DNA of 64,000 nt, taken from the NCBI GenBank assembly GCA_024663395.1, contig JANFAH010000028.1, positions 124,001 through 188,000 on the forward strand, written 5' to 3'. Every line of letters begins with the position of its first letter. The first letter of the stretch is position 1. The DNA comes from Pisolithus tinctorius (Eukaryota > Basidiomycota > Agaricomycetes > Boletales > Pisolithaceae). Positions 21,800-31,661 of the stretch are shown in pieces. The translations under genes and the position numbers were made by a program. The notes under the pieces are model-generated. The model saw only the letters and a program-made list of their open reading frames with translations, did no database searches and had not been told where the DNA came from.

Positions 21800-23588
21800 G
21801 TCCTGGCACGCAGCTTTATCCTCCTACAGCCTGCTAGACCGATACCCGCACATCGTCCAAGGGATGCGGCACGGCTTCTCCGCCAACATACCCCCACTCC
21901 CACGCACATACACCCCCCCGAACAGCCATACCACCCGAGAGCACCACACCGCTTTCAGTGACGCTGTAAATAAAGAATTCAATAAAGGCAGATACCTCGG
22001 ACCATATACCGTGCAAGAGATTCAGCACAGCCTCGGACACTTTCAATCCTCCCCGATTTCAATCATACCCAAACCAGGCAAACCAGGCCGCTACCGTCTT
22101 ATCCAAAACCTATCCTTCCCACACCCCCCATCCTTTCCTCCTTCCATCAATTCATACGTCGACACCGATCTATACCCGACTTCGTACAGTATATTCCCCA
22201 TAGTTGCAGCACTCGTATCGCGCCTACCACTGGGATCCCAAGGTGCAGTCAGGGACGTATCCGAAGCATACCGTACAGTTCCCACCCATCCTTCACAATG
22301 GCACGCCCTAGTAGTCCGAATTGCAGACAACCTGTTCGCCGTAGATACATCCCTGTGTTTCGGTTTCGCCCCGTCCGGCGGCATCTATGGTAATATTGGA
22401 GCCGCAGGCGTTGACATCATGAGAGCTCAGGGCATAGGCCCAATCCTGAGTTGGGTTGATGACCATTTTTTCCTTCGCATACCAAGATCCGCGCTTCAAA
22501 ACTTCAACCTCAAGCGTAGTGAAATCGCACTAACCATCGCTTCCGGCGACGGCAGAACAGTCAAAGGAGGTCGTCACTGGTTTGCCGGAGCTCCCCTCCC
22601 AGACGGACAGACAGAAGAACACGACGAGGACTATACCCAACCCATCAAGGACCTAACAACATCGTCTTCAAGATCAGCAGAAGACCACCAGTTCACCTAC
22701 AACATTGAAGACATCGATCGCATCTCCCACTACCTAGGCATCCCATGGGAAGTCTCCAAAGACACACCTTTCTCCACAAGACCCACGTTCATAGGATTCA
22801 CTTGGGATCTAGCTAACTACACCGTCCAGCTAGCTGAACCGAAACGCCTCAAGTACCTCATCGCGATTGACACATGGAACTCTAAGCGAACGCACACCCT
22901 GAAAGAAGTACAGAAACTACACGGCAAGCTCATACACGCGACCCTAATATATCCGGAAGGACGACCGTACATAATAAACATCGAGGCAATGCTAGGCATC
23001 TTCGGAGACAATCCTTTTAAGCCCAGAACTCCACCCAGTGGCACCGCAGATGACCTAAAATGGTGGCATGCCAAACTAAGCTCCCCAACCATCCCCTCCC
23101 CACTCCCCATCCCACGGCCCATCGAGGACTTTCCCGCTTTCTCCGATGCAAGCTCATCCACAGGGATCGGGATCATGCTACAAGGGCGATGGAGAGCATG
23201 GACCCTCAGACCCAATTGGAAATCTGATGGGCGCGATATTGGCTGGGCGGAAGCCGTCGGCCTCGAATTGCTCACCCTCGCAATCCTCAACACCGGTGCC
23301 GCCAACACTCATTTCCAGGTTCACGGAGACAATCAAGGAGTCATCGAAGGATGGAAGCGTGGCAGGAGTCGCAACCGCCCTACAAACGAATCCTTCAAGC
23401 GTATCCATCATGCCCTGGGCATCGCAAAATGCACTTTACACACCCGATACTTACCAAGCGACCACAACCCAGCCGACCCTATTTCGCGCGGACTATATCC
23501 CTCCTTTTGTTCTCTCCTCCCCTCAATCCAAGTTCCTCCACCCATCCGGCACCTCATCGTCGACGTCGACCAACACTCGACAACCTAA
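21024..23588 (+). CDS. DIRS reverse transcriptase and RNase H
   Basis: The open frame runs 854 codons, but the first 230 or so lie over gag and are Pro/Arg/Thr-rich, so the true start is probably nearer 21700. RT core: SIIPKPGKPGRYRLIQNLS, GAVRDVSEAYRTVP (motif A), FGFAPSGGIYG, and WVDDHFF with the catalytic VDD. RNase H follows from about 23120: FSDASSSTGIGIMLQG, GWAEAVGLELL and VHGDNQGVIEGWKRG supply D, E, D. It ends in SDHNPADPISRGL and a short tail. DIRS elements copy RNA through a circular DNA intermediate. Expression may need frameshift or reinitiation after gag. Confidence 0.87.
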   Translation: MTPPRNGSLEGQSPKRHSEHTKLTKLSLFHSPNISISLTPSSTSPFINTLPPLTLLPMAWPCPIDAHPNLITPLPMPPFPPYHAPRTTGSKLSLRRTQPRPRNPDDPGAITNRNQRPKHREGAIHAPNPPDPGFVNNFTRPRPKSPTYHHPPASDPQEPPPNRNQHAQYASDVTPTGSTSATTPTCGTDRPHMPDAPQKVASSTAKVTSYAAIGRNPTAAPSHTSLPSTNAPVAGVASMELSIAIAHRSAQALTPYKPESWHAALSSYSLLDRYPHIVQGMRHGFSANIPPLPRTYTPPNSHTTREHHTAFSDAVNKEFNKGRYLGPYTVQEIQHSLGHFQSSPISIIPKPGKPGRYRLIQNLSFPHPPSFPPSINSYVDTDLYPTSYSIFPIVAALVSRLPLGSQGAVRDVSEAYRTVPTHPSQWHALVVRIADNLFAVDTSLCFGFAPSGGIYGNIGAAGVDIMRAQGIGPILSWVDDHFFLRIPRSALQNFNLKRSEIALTIASGDGRTVKGGRHWFAGAPLPDGQTEEHDEDYTQPIKDLTTSSSRSAEDHQFTYNIEDIDRISHYLGIPWEVSKDTPFSTRPTFIGFTWDLANYTVQLAEPKRLKYLIAIDTWNSKRTHTLKEVQKLHGKLIHATLIYPEGRPYIINIEAMLGIFGDNPFKPRTPPSGTADDLKWWHAKLSSPTIPSPLPIPRPIEDFPAFSDASSSTGIGIMLQGRWRAWTLRPNWKSDGRDIGWAEAVGLELLTLAILNTGAANTHFQVHGDNQGVIEGWKRGRSRNRPTNESFKRIHHALGIAKCTLHTRYLPSDHNPADPISRGLYPSFCSLLPSIQVPPPIRHLIVDVDQHSTT

Positions 23589-24825
23589 CCTTCCCAACAA
23601 ACCCCCTCGTCCCACCCGACTATCCTCCCTAGCCGAACACACCCAACCTCTGACACCCCCTTCCACCACCACCTCCCTTCTACCCCCAACCGCAATCATT
23701 CCCCACTCTCGCTCAGATCCACCCCTCGTTCCATCCCCTATTCCCCGCCCTCAGTGCCCTGCCAAAGAACGCTTAATGGTATGGAAGCCCCTCAATCATC
23801 GCGCCCCATCTCTCCCTTTTTCTGCGATAGACACACAGCGCGTCTATGATGTCATCACTCACGCCTGGTCCGACTCCACCAGAGAGACATACGGTTCAGG
23901 CCTTCTAGCCTTCCACACATTCTGCGATGCCAAAGGCGTTCCAGAAGATCAACGCGCCCCGGCATCCTCAGAGCTCATCTCTTTCTTCATCTCAACCATG
24001 GCCGGCCTCTATGCGAACACGACGATAGTTAACTACCTCAACGGGGTGCGGGCTTGGCACATCATACACGGCATACCATGGACTCTCAACGAAATTGAAA
24101 CCAACGCCTTGCTCAAGGCATCCAAGTCCTTATCTCCTCCCACATCCAAACGCCCTCCACGCAAACCATACACGGTCGAAGTCATTGCAAAAATCCACGC
24201 CAATTTAGACCTCAACCTGCCTCTCAATGTGGCCGTCTTTGCATGCTTAACCACCATCTTTTTCGCCACTGCACGCACCGGCGAATTCACTGTAGCTAAC
24301 CTCAAAGCCTTCAACCCTTCAATCCACATCACTCGTCAGAACGTCAGCATTCAACGCGATCGCCAAGGCCTAGAGGTAACCAACTTCCACATTCCTCGCA
24401 CCAAAACTGCCCCCCTCGGCGAGGACGTCAGTTGGGCCAAGCAAGACGGTCCCACCGACCCCCAGAAAGCCTTAGAGAGGCACTTCGAAATCAACGATCC
24501 CCCCCAGTCCGGCCATCTTTTCGCGTATCGCACAAAGCATGGTCATCACCCTCTAACTAGACACACTTTCCTAAAAACGTTAGAATCAACTCTCAAGAAA
24601 GCAGGACTGCCTCCCCTCAAAGGGCACGGTATACGTATAGGATCGACATTGGAATACCTCCTCAGAAACGTACCGTTCGACGTCGTCAAAGTGAAAGGAA
24701 GATGGGCAAGCGACGCATTCCTCATATATCTCCGTCGACACGCCCAGATCCTTGCCCCATACCTACAATCCGAACCCAAATTACACAACGACTTTCTCCG
24801 ATACACACTGCCTCCGATACGCTAA
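23146..24825 (+). CDS. DIRS tyrosine recombinase
   Basis: The frame overlaps RNase H by 443 nt; the first ATG beyond it is 23776 (MVWKPLNHRAP), the likelier start. A core-binding domain (STRETYGSGLLAFHTFC; SELISFFISTMAGLYANTT) precedes the catalytic domain: TARTGEF supplies the first Arg, HGIRIGSTLEYLL the His-x-x-Arg pair, GRWASDAF the Trp, and LIYLRRHAQILAPY the region of the nucleophilic Tyr. It replaces the integrase of LTR elements and integrates circular DNA. Frame intact to TAA at 24823-24825. Confidence 0.88.
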   Translation: MQAHPQGSGSCYKGDGEHGPSDPIGNLMGAILAGRKPSASNCSPSQSSTPVPPTLISRFTETIKESSKDGSVAGVATALQTNPSSVSIMPWASQNALYTPDTYQATTTQPTLFRADYIPPFVLSSPQSKFLHPSGTSSSTSTNTRQPNLPNKPPRPTRLSSLAEHTQPLTPPSTTTSLLPPTAIIPHSRSDPPLVPSPIPRPQCPAKERLMVWKPLNHRAPSLPFSAIDTQRVYDVITHAWSDSTRETYGSGLLAFHTFCDAKGVPEDQRAPASSELISFFISTMAGLYANTTIVNYLNGVRAWHIIHGIPWTLNEIETNALLKASKSLSPPTSKRPPRKPYTVEVIAKIHANLDLNLPLNVAVFACLTTIFFATARTGEFTVANLKAFNPSIHITRQNVSIQRDRQGLEVTNFHIPRTKTAPLGEDVSWAKQDGPTDPQKALERHFEINDPPQSGHLFAYRTKHGHHPLTRHTFLKTLESTLKKAGLPPLKGHGIRIGSTLEYLLRNVPFDVVKVKGRWASDAFLIYLRRHAQILAPYLQSEPKLHNDFLRYTLPPIR

Positions 24826-24915
24826 TAACCGGTAAGCATCATCCTCCTCCTAAGCTATGGGTAACTGCGATCGCTGCGTGCGTCGTCGGCTCTACCGCTC
24901 CTACAACTCGGGGAT

Positions 24916-25108
24916 TCGCAGCTCACGCCCGCCAGCAGGATAGCGCTGCCGTTTGGGGCCGGAAAGCGCTTCGCGCTTCCCCCAGTCACTATACCTCCCT
25001 GTACCCCACACAGTATTAGCTCCCTCTCTACACCCATTACCTGTACCTACTCGTGTAGCTACTCCATCTTTACTTTCTTAGCCGCACAACCTGAGCGACG
25101 TCCAAAGA
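24916..25108 (+). repeat. DIRS split direct repeat B1
   Basis: 193 bp from TCGCAGCTCAC to CGTCCAAAGA; second copy at 25363-25555. Directly joined to A2. Confidence 0.92.
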
Positions 25109-25233
25109 GTATGACTCTGCGACGCGGCGAGGCACGAGCGAGACACAGAGTTTAGTCTTCGGACTAGCGTTAGGTAAGCGGCACGTTTTCTCTTCTGTTC
25201 GTGCCACCACCTCGCTCGCTGCTCCTCGTCGTC
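25109..25233 (+). repeat. DIRS split direct repeat A2
   Basis: Copy of A1 immediately after B1. The B1-A2 joint is the junction expected of the circular intermediate. Confidence 0.92.
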
Positions 25234-25362
25234 GCACCCACCCACCACTCCCTTCCTCAAAACACCTTTTTCGGCACCTCGCACCATCACACCCCGGGGT
25301 CCCTAGTGCGTCAGCGTTCCCCCTCTGGCTCGGCTCTCCCTGCGAGGTGGCCCCACCCACCC

Positions 25363-25555
25363 TCGCAGCTCACACCCGCCAGCAGGATAGTGCTGCCGTT
25401 TGGGGCCGGAAAGCGCTTCGCGCTTCCCCCAGTCACTATACCTCCCTGTACCCCACACAGTATTAGCTCCCTCTCTACACCCATTACCTGTACCTACTCG
25501 CGTAGCTACTCCATCTTTACTTTCTTAGCCGCACAACCTGAGCGACGTCCAAAGA
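25363..25555 (+). repeat. DIRS split direct repeat B2
   Basis: Copy of B1 at the 3' end of the element. 129 bp of unrelated sequence separate it from A2. Confidence 0.92.
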
Positions 25556-26021
25556 CACCTGCTCCATACCTTTGGTTACAAGAAGGAAAAGTTCCAATAA
25601 TCCATTGACTTGAGTCTTGTTCAATCCAGCATCAAGGGCAATCTCTGCAAAAAGATAATCGCCTTGAGTTTTGAATGGTTTCCATGGCATGGAGTCAACC
25701 ATAGTGGGTGAAGCAGCCTTGTTGATTCCAAATTCTTCATATGGCTGGTGCAAAACGGGCCAACAACTGCGTGGATGGTACTCTGTTTTAAATTCAGTGG
25801 GCAGTTGGAGGGAAGCAGTAGATAGCAGGCATGATCATGATTGCAATTCGGTAGATATATTGGAAGTGCTTTCCACGGATGCATCCACGGTTGCTAGAAA
25901 AATATCACAGTTAAATGATCAATCCAATAACACTATATGCTGAAGAGGTACTTACTAGGATCATTACTGTTCCTGCTGTAGTCATCATGGTTCAATTGAT
26001 TGCTATCAACCAAAGGATCAA
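25556..26021 (-). pseudogene. Plavaka-like transposase, exons 3 and 4
   Basis: Exon 25956-26021 (DPLVDSNQLNHDDYS) and exon 25893 downwards (TTVDASVESTSNIS, QLPTEFKTEYHPRS, MPWKPFKTQGDYLFAEIALD, LNKTQVNGLLELFLLVTKG) join in frame over an intron with GTAAGT and CTAG. The second exon runs to 25556, where DIRS is inserted, and continues at 19988 in the same frame. A TGA at 25835-25837 again replaces a probable Arg codon. The block QGDYLFAEIAL..LNK.Q.NGLL is the conserved region preceding the catalytic part of this family. Confidence 0.65.
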
Positions 26022-26042
26022 CTATTTTGTGATAAGTGAAGA

Positions 26043-26569
26043 TGTCAAGTACGAGGATTGTCCGGGTTGAGACCGGACCAGAGACGGAAGCGGGCATGAG
26101 GCCGAGGGGTCGGGGTCAGGGGTGAAGTCGAGGATGCAGATGTTTGGACTGTTTGGACTTAGCGACTGGGGATACAGCGCTATTCCCTTGCGTGGGTCTC
26201 AGTCTGAGTCCGAGGCCAAAGCGGGGTTATCAGGGTTAACTTAGTTGATTTCAGACTGAAGTCTACAGGCCGAGTATCTACGAGCTTATATACTAGAGTA
26301 GCTATAGTACGGAGACCGGTAATGCCGGTCTCGCAAGGATTGCTAAGAGGATTGGTAAGACAAGGATTACTAACATATGACTAAGGTAACGGAGACCGGG
26401 ACAGGTGGACCGGGGACAGGACCGGGGACAGGACTTAACCAAAATGACAGACACTGCAAAGCAGTGTCTACCGCGCTAGACCAACTGGAGATGCGGGACA
26501 GGCGAGGCCGAGGCTGGACTGAGTGAGTGTGAGGCCGAGTCCGGCCGGGGTCGAGGCATGACTATGACA
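26043..26569 (-). repeat. gypsy 2, 3' LTR
   Basis: 527 bp, pairs with 33076-33580. Contains 22 bp (near 26532-26553) absent from the 5' LTR. Confidence 0.92.
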
Positions 26570-26582
26570 GTATCCCCCTCTT
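26570..26582 (-). other. gypsy 2 polypurine tract
   Basis: Read on the minus strand, AAGAGGGGGATAC directly precedes the 3' LTR start TGTCATAG, the usual site of plus-strand priming. Confidence 0.8.
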
Positions 26583-26706
26583 AGGGGTCGAACCCATGAG
26601 ACCCCTGCGAGAGTGGCAGGCTGAGTCCGAAAGTTGGCTGAGTTCGAAAAATTGATACTTGTGGCTCGCTAAGCCCTTTGCGTCTTTCTTTCTCATCCTA
26701 TTCATC

Positions 26707-27762
26707 ATGTCCGAATCGAGGCCAATCAGCACGACTGGCAACAACGAAGAAGGCCCGGCTGTCGTCGACTGGACCCAGGTATCGGACAATGCCATCCGGT
26801 ACGACACCGATGACGAGGAGGAGACAATGAGGGCAAAGGCCAAGGAGAGGAAGAGACGAAAGGCGGCTGAACAAGCCCGGCGCAAAGAGCAGGCGCGGCT
26901 GGAGGCCGAGAGAGCGGAGAGGGAGCGGGTTGAGGCTGAGAGGGCCGCGCGGGAGGCTGAGGAGGAGAGGGCACGCGAAGAGGAGGAGAAGCGCAGAGCC
27001 AAGGAGGAGAAGGAGGCCAAGCGAAAGTGCAAGGCCGAGGCGGACAAGGGTGATGAGGCCGGGGGAGAGGTGAAGAAGGTGGTCATGGACCCCAGGTGAG
27101 TAAACTTTTAACCTTGTGCGTATCCTCTTTGACAATCCTTTAGCTGTACCCGCTGTGCCTGGGCCAACACCGTCTGCGAATTCGTCGTAGACGGCAACAA
27201 GAAGCGCGTGGCCTGTGTGCGCTGCAACCTATCGAAAGGCAAGTGCCACTGACCCGGGGATGGGAAAGACGCTGAGGCCGGTCCTAAGGCCGGGAGGACC
27301 GACAAGGGGAAGAAGTGGAAAGCCGAGGAGGAGAACACCGAGGCCGGGCCCAGTAACCAAAAGCGGGCAAGGACGAGTGCAAGGCCGACCGAGGTCTTGG
27401 ACCTCGACGAACCTGAGGCCGGCGGGAGTGTGACGAAGGAGGCCGGTGTGGCCAGGTACTCAGGCTTGGAGGACAAGCTCGAGTGCCTTATCGAGGCCAT
27501 GGGGCTGATTGCCAACAACTTGGCCAGCCTCTTCGAGCTGCACGAGACCGCTGGCGAGAACTCAGGTCGCATCGCCGATGCCCTCGAGTCAATACTCGAC
27601 GAATCATACGGCTTCGGGATGGCGGTGTCCCCTTCGGACTCGGGCTCGTCCGAGCTCGACTCCGAAGAGCTGCGCGAGGAGGCCGAGTGGCTGAGGACCC
27701 ATGGTGAGGGCGAAGAGGAGGAGACCGAGGGAGAGGATGAGAGTATGGCCGAGGCCGAATAG
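26707..27762 (+). pseudogene. accessory gene of gypsy 2 with Zn(II)2Cys6-spaced cluster
   Basis: ATG 26707 (MSESRPISTTGNNEEG) starts a protein with a long Arg/Glu/Ala coiled coil (residues about 38-125). An intron 27096-27143 (48 bp, GTGAGT..TTTAG) joins PS to CTRC-x6-C-x12-CVRC-x6-C, spacing CX2CX6CX12CX2CX6C. A TGA at 27250-27252 follows the last Cys by one codon; the same frame then continues through a Lys/Glu-rich and Leu-rich segment (LECLIEAMGLIANNLASL) and an acidic tail to TAG 27760-27762. The gene lies between pol and the 3' LTR and is convergent with pol. The plan (helical N-terminus, cluster, acidic tail, antisense to gypsy pol) is the same as the gene at 4851-5940, with little sequence identity. 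Function unknown. Confidence 0.65.
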
Positions 27763-27942
27763 TCCCGTAGCGTAGCATTTTTGTTGTTTCCTCCGCGAAT
27801 GTCATGTGTCCGGCATCCGGTGTCCGATGTCCAGTGAGGTAAGAGAAACAAAAAGAAAGGGAAAACAAGGTAAGTAAGAGATCAAAGAAACTATATACCG
27901 ATAGAGAACAGAACTGAAACTGAGGCCGGTTGAGACCAGTCC

Positions 27943-30900
27943 TCATTGGTATGGGCCGGGTTTACCGGGATAGTGGGAATGGAACTCTTGCACGAGTTCA
28001 GAAGCGTTGTCTAGCTCTGTAGCTAGTACCCAAGTAGTCTCTTCATCAGTCCCTTCATAGCCGGTCCACCGGACTAAATACTGAAGCCAACACCGGCGAC
28101 GCCGGTCGACCTTAGAGTCGAGGATTTCTGCTACCTCAAACTCTAGATCACCATCGACTTCGACAGGTGGAGGTGGTGGTTGAGTCCGGTTCGGGATGGT
28201 GTTAGGGACGGCCGGCTCGAGTTGGGAAACATGGAAGACCAGGTGGACTGCGTGCATTGAGTCTGGCAGGCGCAGTGTGAATGAGTGGGTACCGGCCTGA
28301 GCTATGACCGGATACGGTCCAAGGTTCTTTTCCGAGAGCTTCTTGGAGGGCCGAGTTGACCGGAAGTATTTGGCTTTGACATATACCTGGTCACCGACCT
28401 TGAAGTCCGGAGCCAGCATGCGTTTAGCATCGGCCGGTCCTTGGTAGCACTGCTGTGCTAGGGTCATTTCTTCCCGTAGGTATTGATGCAGTGAGTCTAA
28501 GTTGACTGCATAATCGCGAGCCCGGGCGGAGGTAAGATCACGCTCCGGGTACACCGAGATATTAGGATGGTAGCCCTTGTTAGCGAAGAAGGGTGAAACA
28601 CTGGTAGTAGCGCTAGGGGCATTGTTGTAAGCGAACTTGGCCAAAGGTAGTAGGTCGGCCCAATTATCCTGCTGGTAGTTGCAGTATACTCGGAGGTATT
28701 GCTCAAGAGTTTGGTTAGTCCGCTCGGTCTGGCCATCACCCTCAGGGTGGTAGCCCGAGGTGAAGTGTAGGCGCATATCTAAGGCCTTGCCGAGTGACCG
28801 GAAGAAGTGAGAGACGAACTCCGAGCCTCGGTCTGAGGTTACATGGGCCGGTACTCCATGCTTCGAAAAGACATGGAGTAGTAACAATTTGGCGAGTTCT
28901 GGGGCTGTTATGGTATCATGGGTGGGGATGAATATGGCCTGCTTGGAAAGCCGGTCAACTACAACGAGGATGGCCGTGAAGCCGGTTGAGGCCGGAAGCT
29001 GCTCGATGAAATCCATAGAGATGGAGTTCCACGGCTTCTCCGGCACCGGGAGTTGCTTGAGGAGGCCGTAAGGCCGATGGCGGGGAACCTTAGCCCGAGC
29101 GCAGGCCGTGCAAGACCGGACATAGTCTTTGACGAAGGTCCTGAGGCCGGGCCAGGTGTATTCACGCCGAATGAGTTCTAGGGTTCGGTTTTGGCCGAAG
29201 TGGCCGGATAGAGGGTGGTCATGCTTAAGCCGCAAGACCCTAAGACGGAGATCATTTGAGTCCGGGACGTAGATCCTTCCATCAAGACGAAGGAAGCCGG
29301 TGTCATCTACTGACCACCGGGGATCAGACATGTCGGACAGGCGGATTTGTGAGACCGGGTCGTCCGGCAGTGCGGTCAGGATGTCATTATGAAGTTTCTC
29401 GACGTCCATTAAGGCAACTGCTCGTAAGACCGGGTACTCTAGGTAAGTTGCGCGAAGGGAAACCGCTAGTTGCTCTTGGGTGAATACCGGTCTCAGGTTT
29501 TGCGGGTTCACTCGGGCGTAGCCACTATCCCCCTCTTTGGGGTAGACGTCCCATCGTCTAGTTAGGGCATCGGGCTTAGCCCCGAGCTTACTGGGCCTGA
29601 ATCTGATGATCATATTGAATTGTGAAAGGAATTCTGACCAGCGAGCTTGGCGGCGGGTGAGTACTTTGGAGGTAGAGAAGTACTCGAGATTCTTGTGGTC
29701 GGTAACAACGTCGACCGGTGAGGCCGAGCCCTCAAGGTAATGGCGCCAGGTCCGGAATGCTTCGAAAATAGCAAGCAATTCCTTGTCGTGGGTATCATAA
29801 TTCAATTCCGGGGCCGTCAGAGTCTGGGAGTAGAATGCGACCGGATGAATCTGGCCATCGCCGCAAGTAATAGACAGAATGCCGGCGATGGCGTAGTCCG
29901 ATGCGTCGGTCTCGACGGTGATAGGGACCCCGGGGATGAAATGAGTTAAGACCGGCGTGGTAGTGAAGGCGGCCTTGAGGTTGTTGAATGATTGGCGGCA
30001 CTCCTCAGAGAAGTTCCAAGGAGCCCCTTTGCGGGTAAGCCGAGTCAGTGGTACGACGATGTCTGAGTAGTTAAAGATAAACCGGCGGTAGAAGTTGGCG
30101 AATCCGAGGAAAGACTGAATGTCCTTGACCTTGCGAGGCTCAGGCCAATCGCAGATGGTCTGGACCTTTTCCTTGGACATTGTGAGCCAGCAGGGGAGAG
30201 GTGGAATCCAAGGTATTCGACCAAGTCCGAGTGGAACTCGCATTTCTGCGGCTTCGCATAAAGGCCGTGAAGCCAAAGCCGGCGGAGGACTTCTCGGACA
30301 TGCTGCTTGTGAGACTCCTTATCTCCGGAGTAGATTAAGATGTCATCCAAGTAGACGACTACGCAGACATCCAACATATCCGCGAAGATGGTATTCACGA
30401 AGCGTTGGAAGGCGGCCAGGGCATTGGTAAGGCCGAAGGGCATTACTAACCACTCATAGGATCCATACCGAGTCCGGAATGCGGTCTTCCATTCATCGCC
30501 CAGAGCAATCCGGACGAGATGGTAGGCATGCCGAAGGTCAATTTTGGTGTAGATCTTGGCTCGGCTTGGTGAATCCAATAGGTCGGAGATGAGCGGGAGT
30601 GGGTAGCGATCCTTCTTAGTGATTTTGTTGAGGCCGTGGAAGTCTACGCAAAGCCGGAGGGAGCCGTCCTTCTTTTTGACAAAGAGGACCGGTGCAGCAT
30701 AAGGGGATGAAGTCGGACGAATAAAACCGGTGGTGAGGTTCTCATCGATGAAAGTCCGGAGAGCTTGCAGCTCAACCGGGGACAGCGAGTAGATAGTGCT
30801 GAGAGGTGGGGTAGCTCCTTCTTCAAGCTCTATTTTCAGGTCGTACTCCCGGTGAGGTGGGAGTGCCGAGGCCTTGGCCTTGCTGAATACATCAGCGAAG

Positions 30901-31661
30901 TCGTGATACTCTTCCGGGACATTGGGTAAGGCTGGAGGAGAGGAGGCCGAGGCCGATCGGGCTTGAACTGAGTCCGAGGGGCGGAGCTGAAGTTGGAATT
31001 GGACGGACCCTTCTAGTTTGCAGGCGCACACAAAGGCGGCTGTGTTGATCAGGGAAACAAGAGGGGCCTTCAGAGGGGTGCGAGCCGGGGAGTCGGAGAC
31101 TGGTACAGATGGCGCGAGGCCGGGTTGGTCACTAGGACCAGAGTCAGGAAGGCCGGTGGAGACCGGGCTTACAGGGGGTGTTGACGGGGTTGGCATTCCT
31201 TGTGCAGGAGTCTGGAATGTTAGACTGCCCAATACCCAATCAATCAACGGATTGTAGCGGGTGAGCCAGTCATGTCCGAGGACTATTCTACACTCAGAAT
31301 CCAACGGGGCTAAATACAGGGTTACTGGGGTGACATCGCCGGATGCGAAGCGGATATTGACATCTACTGCTTGGGTTATGGTGAAGGTGGACGTTCCATC
31401 GAAGAGCCGGAGTCGGATTGGGGAGACCGAGTAAGGGGTAAACGAGTGTTGATTAACAAACTGATTATCTATAAAACAATGGGTGGAACCGGAGTCCACT
31501 AAAGTACGAAGCCGAGGTATTTCTGGGTTTTCTATAGTGACATACGGGGTCAAAGAATTCAGACTGGAAAGAGCAGACGCGTTGAGACGAGCCTCCAAGT
31601 TTGCACAACCAGAGTCAACGCAGCTCCCAGATTGTGCGGAGTCCTGGGAGCTGCTACCTAT
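27943..31661 (-). pseudogene. gypsy 2 pol polyprotein, one 1-nt frameshift
   Basis: The pol frame is entered at 31661 by -1 slippage. Protease: LVDSGSTHCFID. RT: LYVDF-type LCVDFHGLNKITKKDRYPLP, then VVYLDDILIYS active site. Near 30183 one base is missing (SPAG then TMSKEKVQTICDWP in the next frame). RNase H: VETDASDYAIAGIL. Integrase: HPLSGHFGQNRTLELI, CTACARAKV, catalytic MDFIEQLP, VTSDRGSEF and GDGQTERTNQTLEQYL. A C-terminal chromodomain (LQYLVRWTGYEGTDEETTW) would guide integration to marked chromatin. Frames end at 27943. Without the single deletion the polyprotein would be complete. Confidence 0.9.

Larger units (their letters stand above)
19989..25555 (+). mobile_element. DIRS/PAT-type tyrosine-recombinase retrotransposon, apparently intact
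   Basis: The 5567-bp element has no LTRs but split direct repeats in the order A1 (19989-20113), ORFs, B1 (24916-25108), A2 (25109-25233), B2 (25363-25555). A1 and A2 (125 bp) differ at one base; B1 and B2 are both 193 bp and nearly identical; B1 abuts A2. ORFs encode gag, RT-RNase H and a tyrosine recombinase, all open. The flanks ..TTCATTGT and CACCTGCTC join to EQV-TMKNN of the Plavaka transposase in frame with no target duplication, as expected of recombinase-mediated integration. Codon-rich, C-rich sequence contrasts with the A/T-rich host element. Confidence 0.92.

Noticed and set aside
30119..30430. Plus-strand ORFs opposite gypsy 2 RT
   Set aside because: Shadows of the RT frame on the opposite strand.
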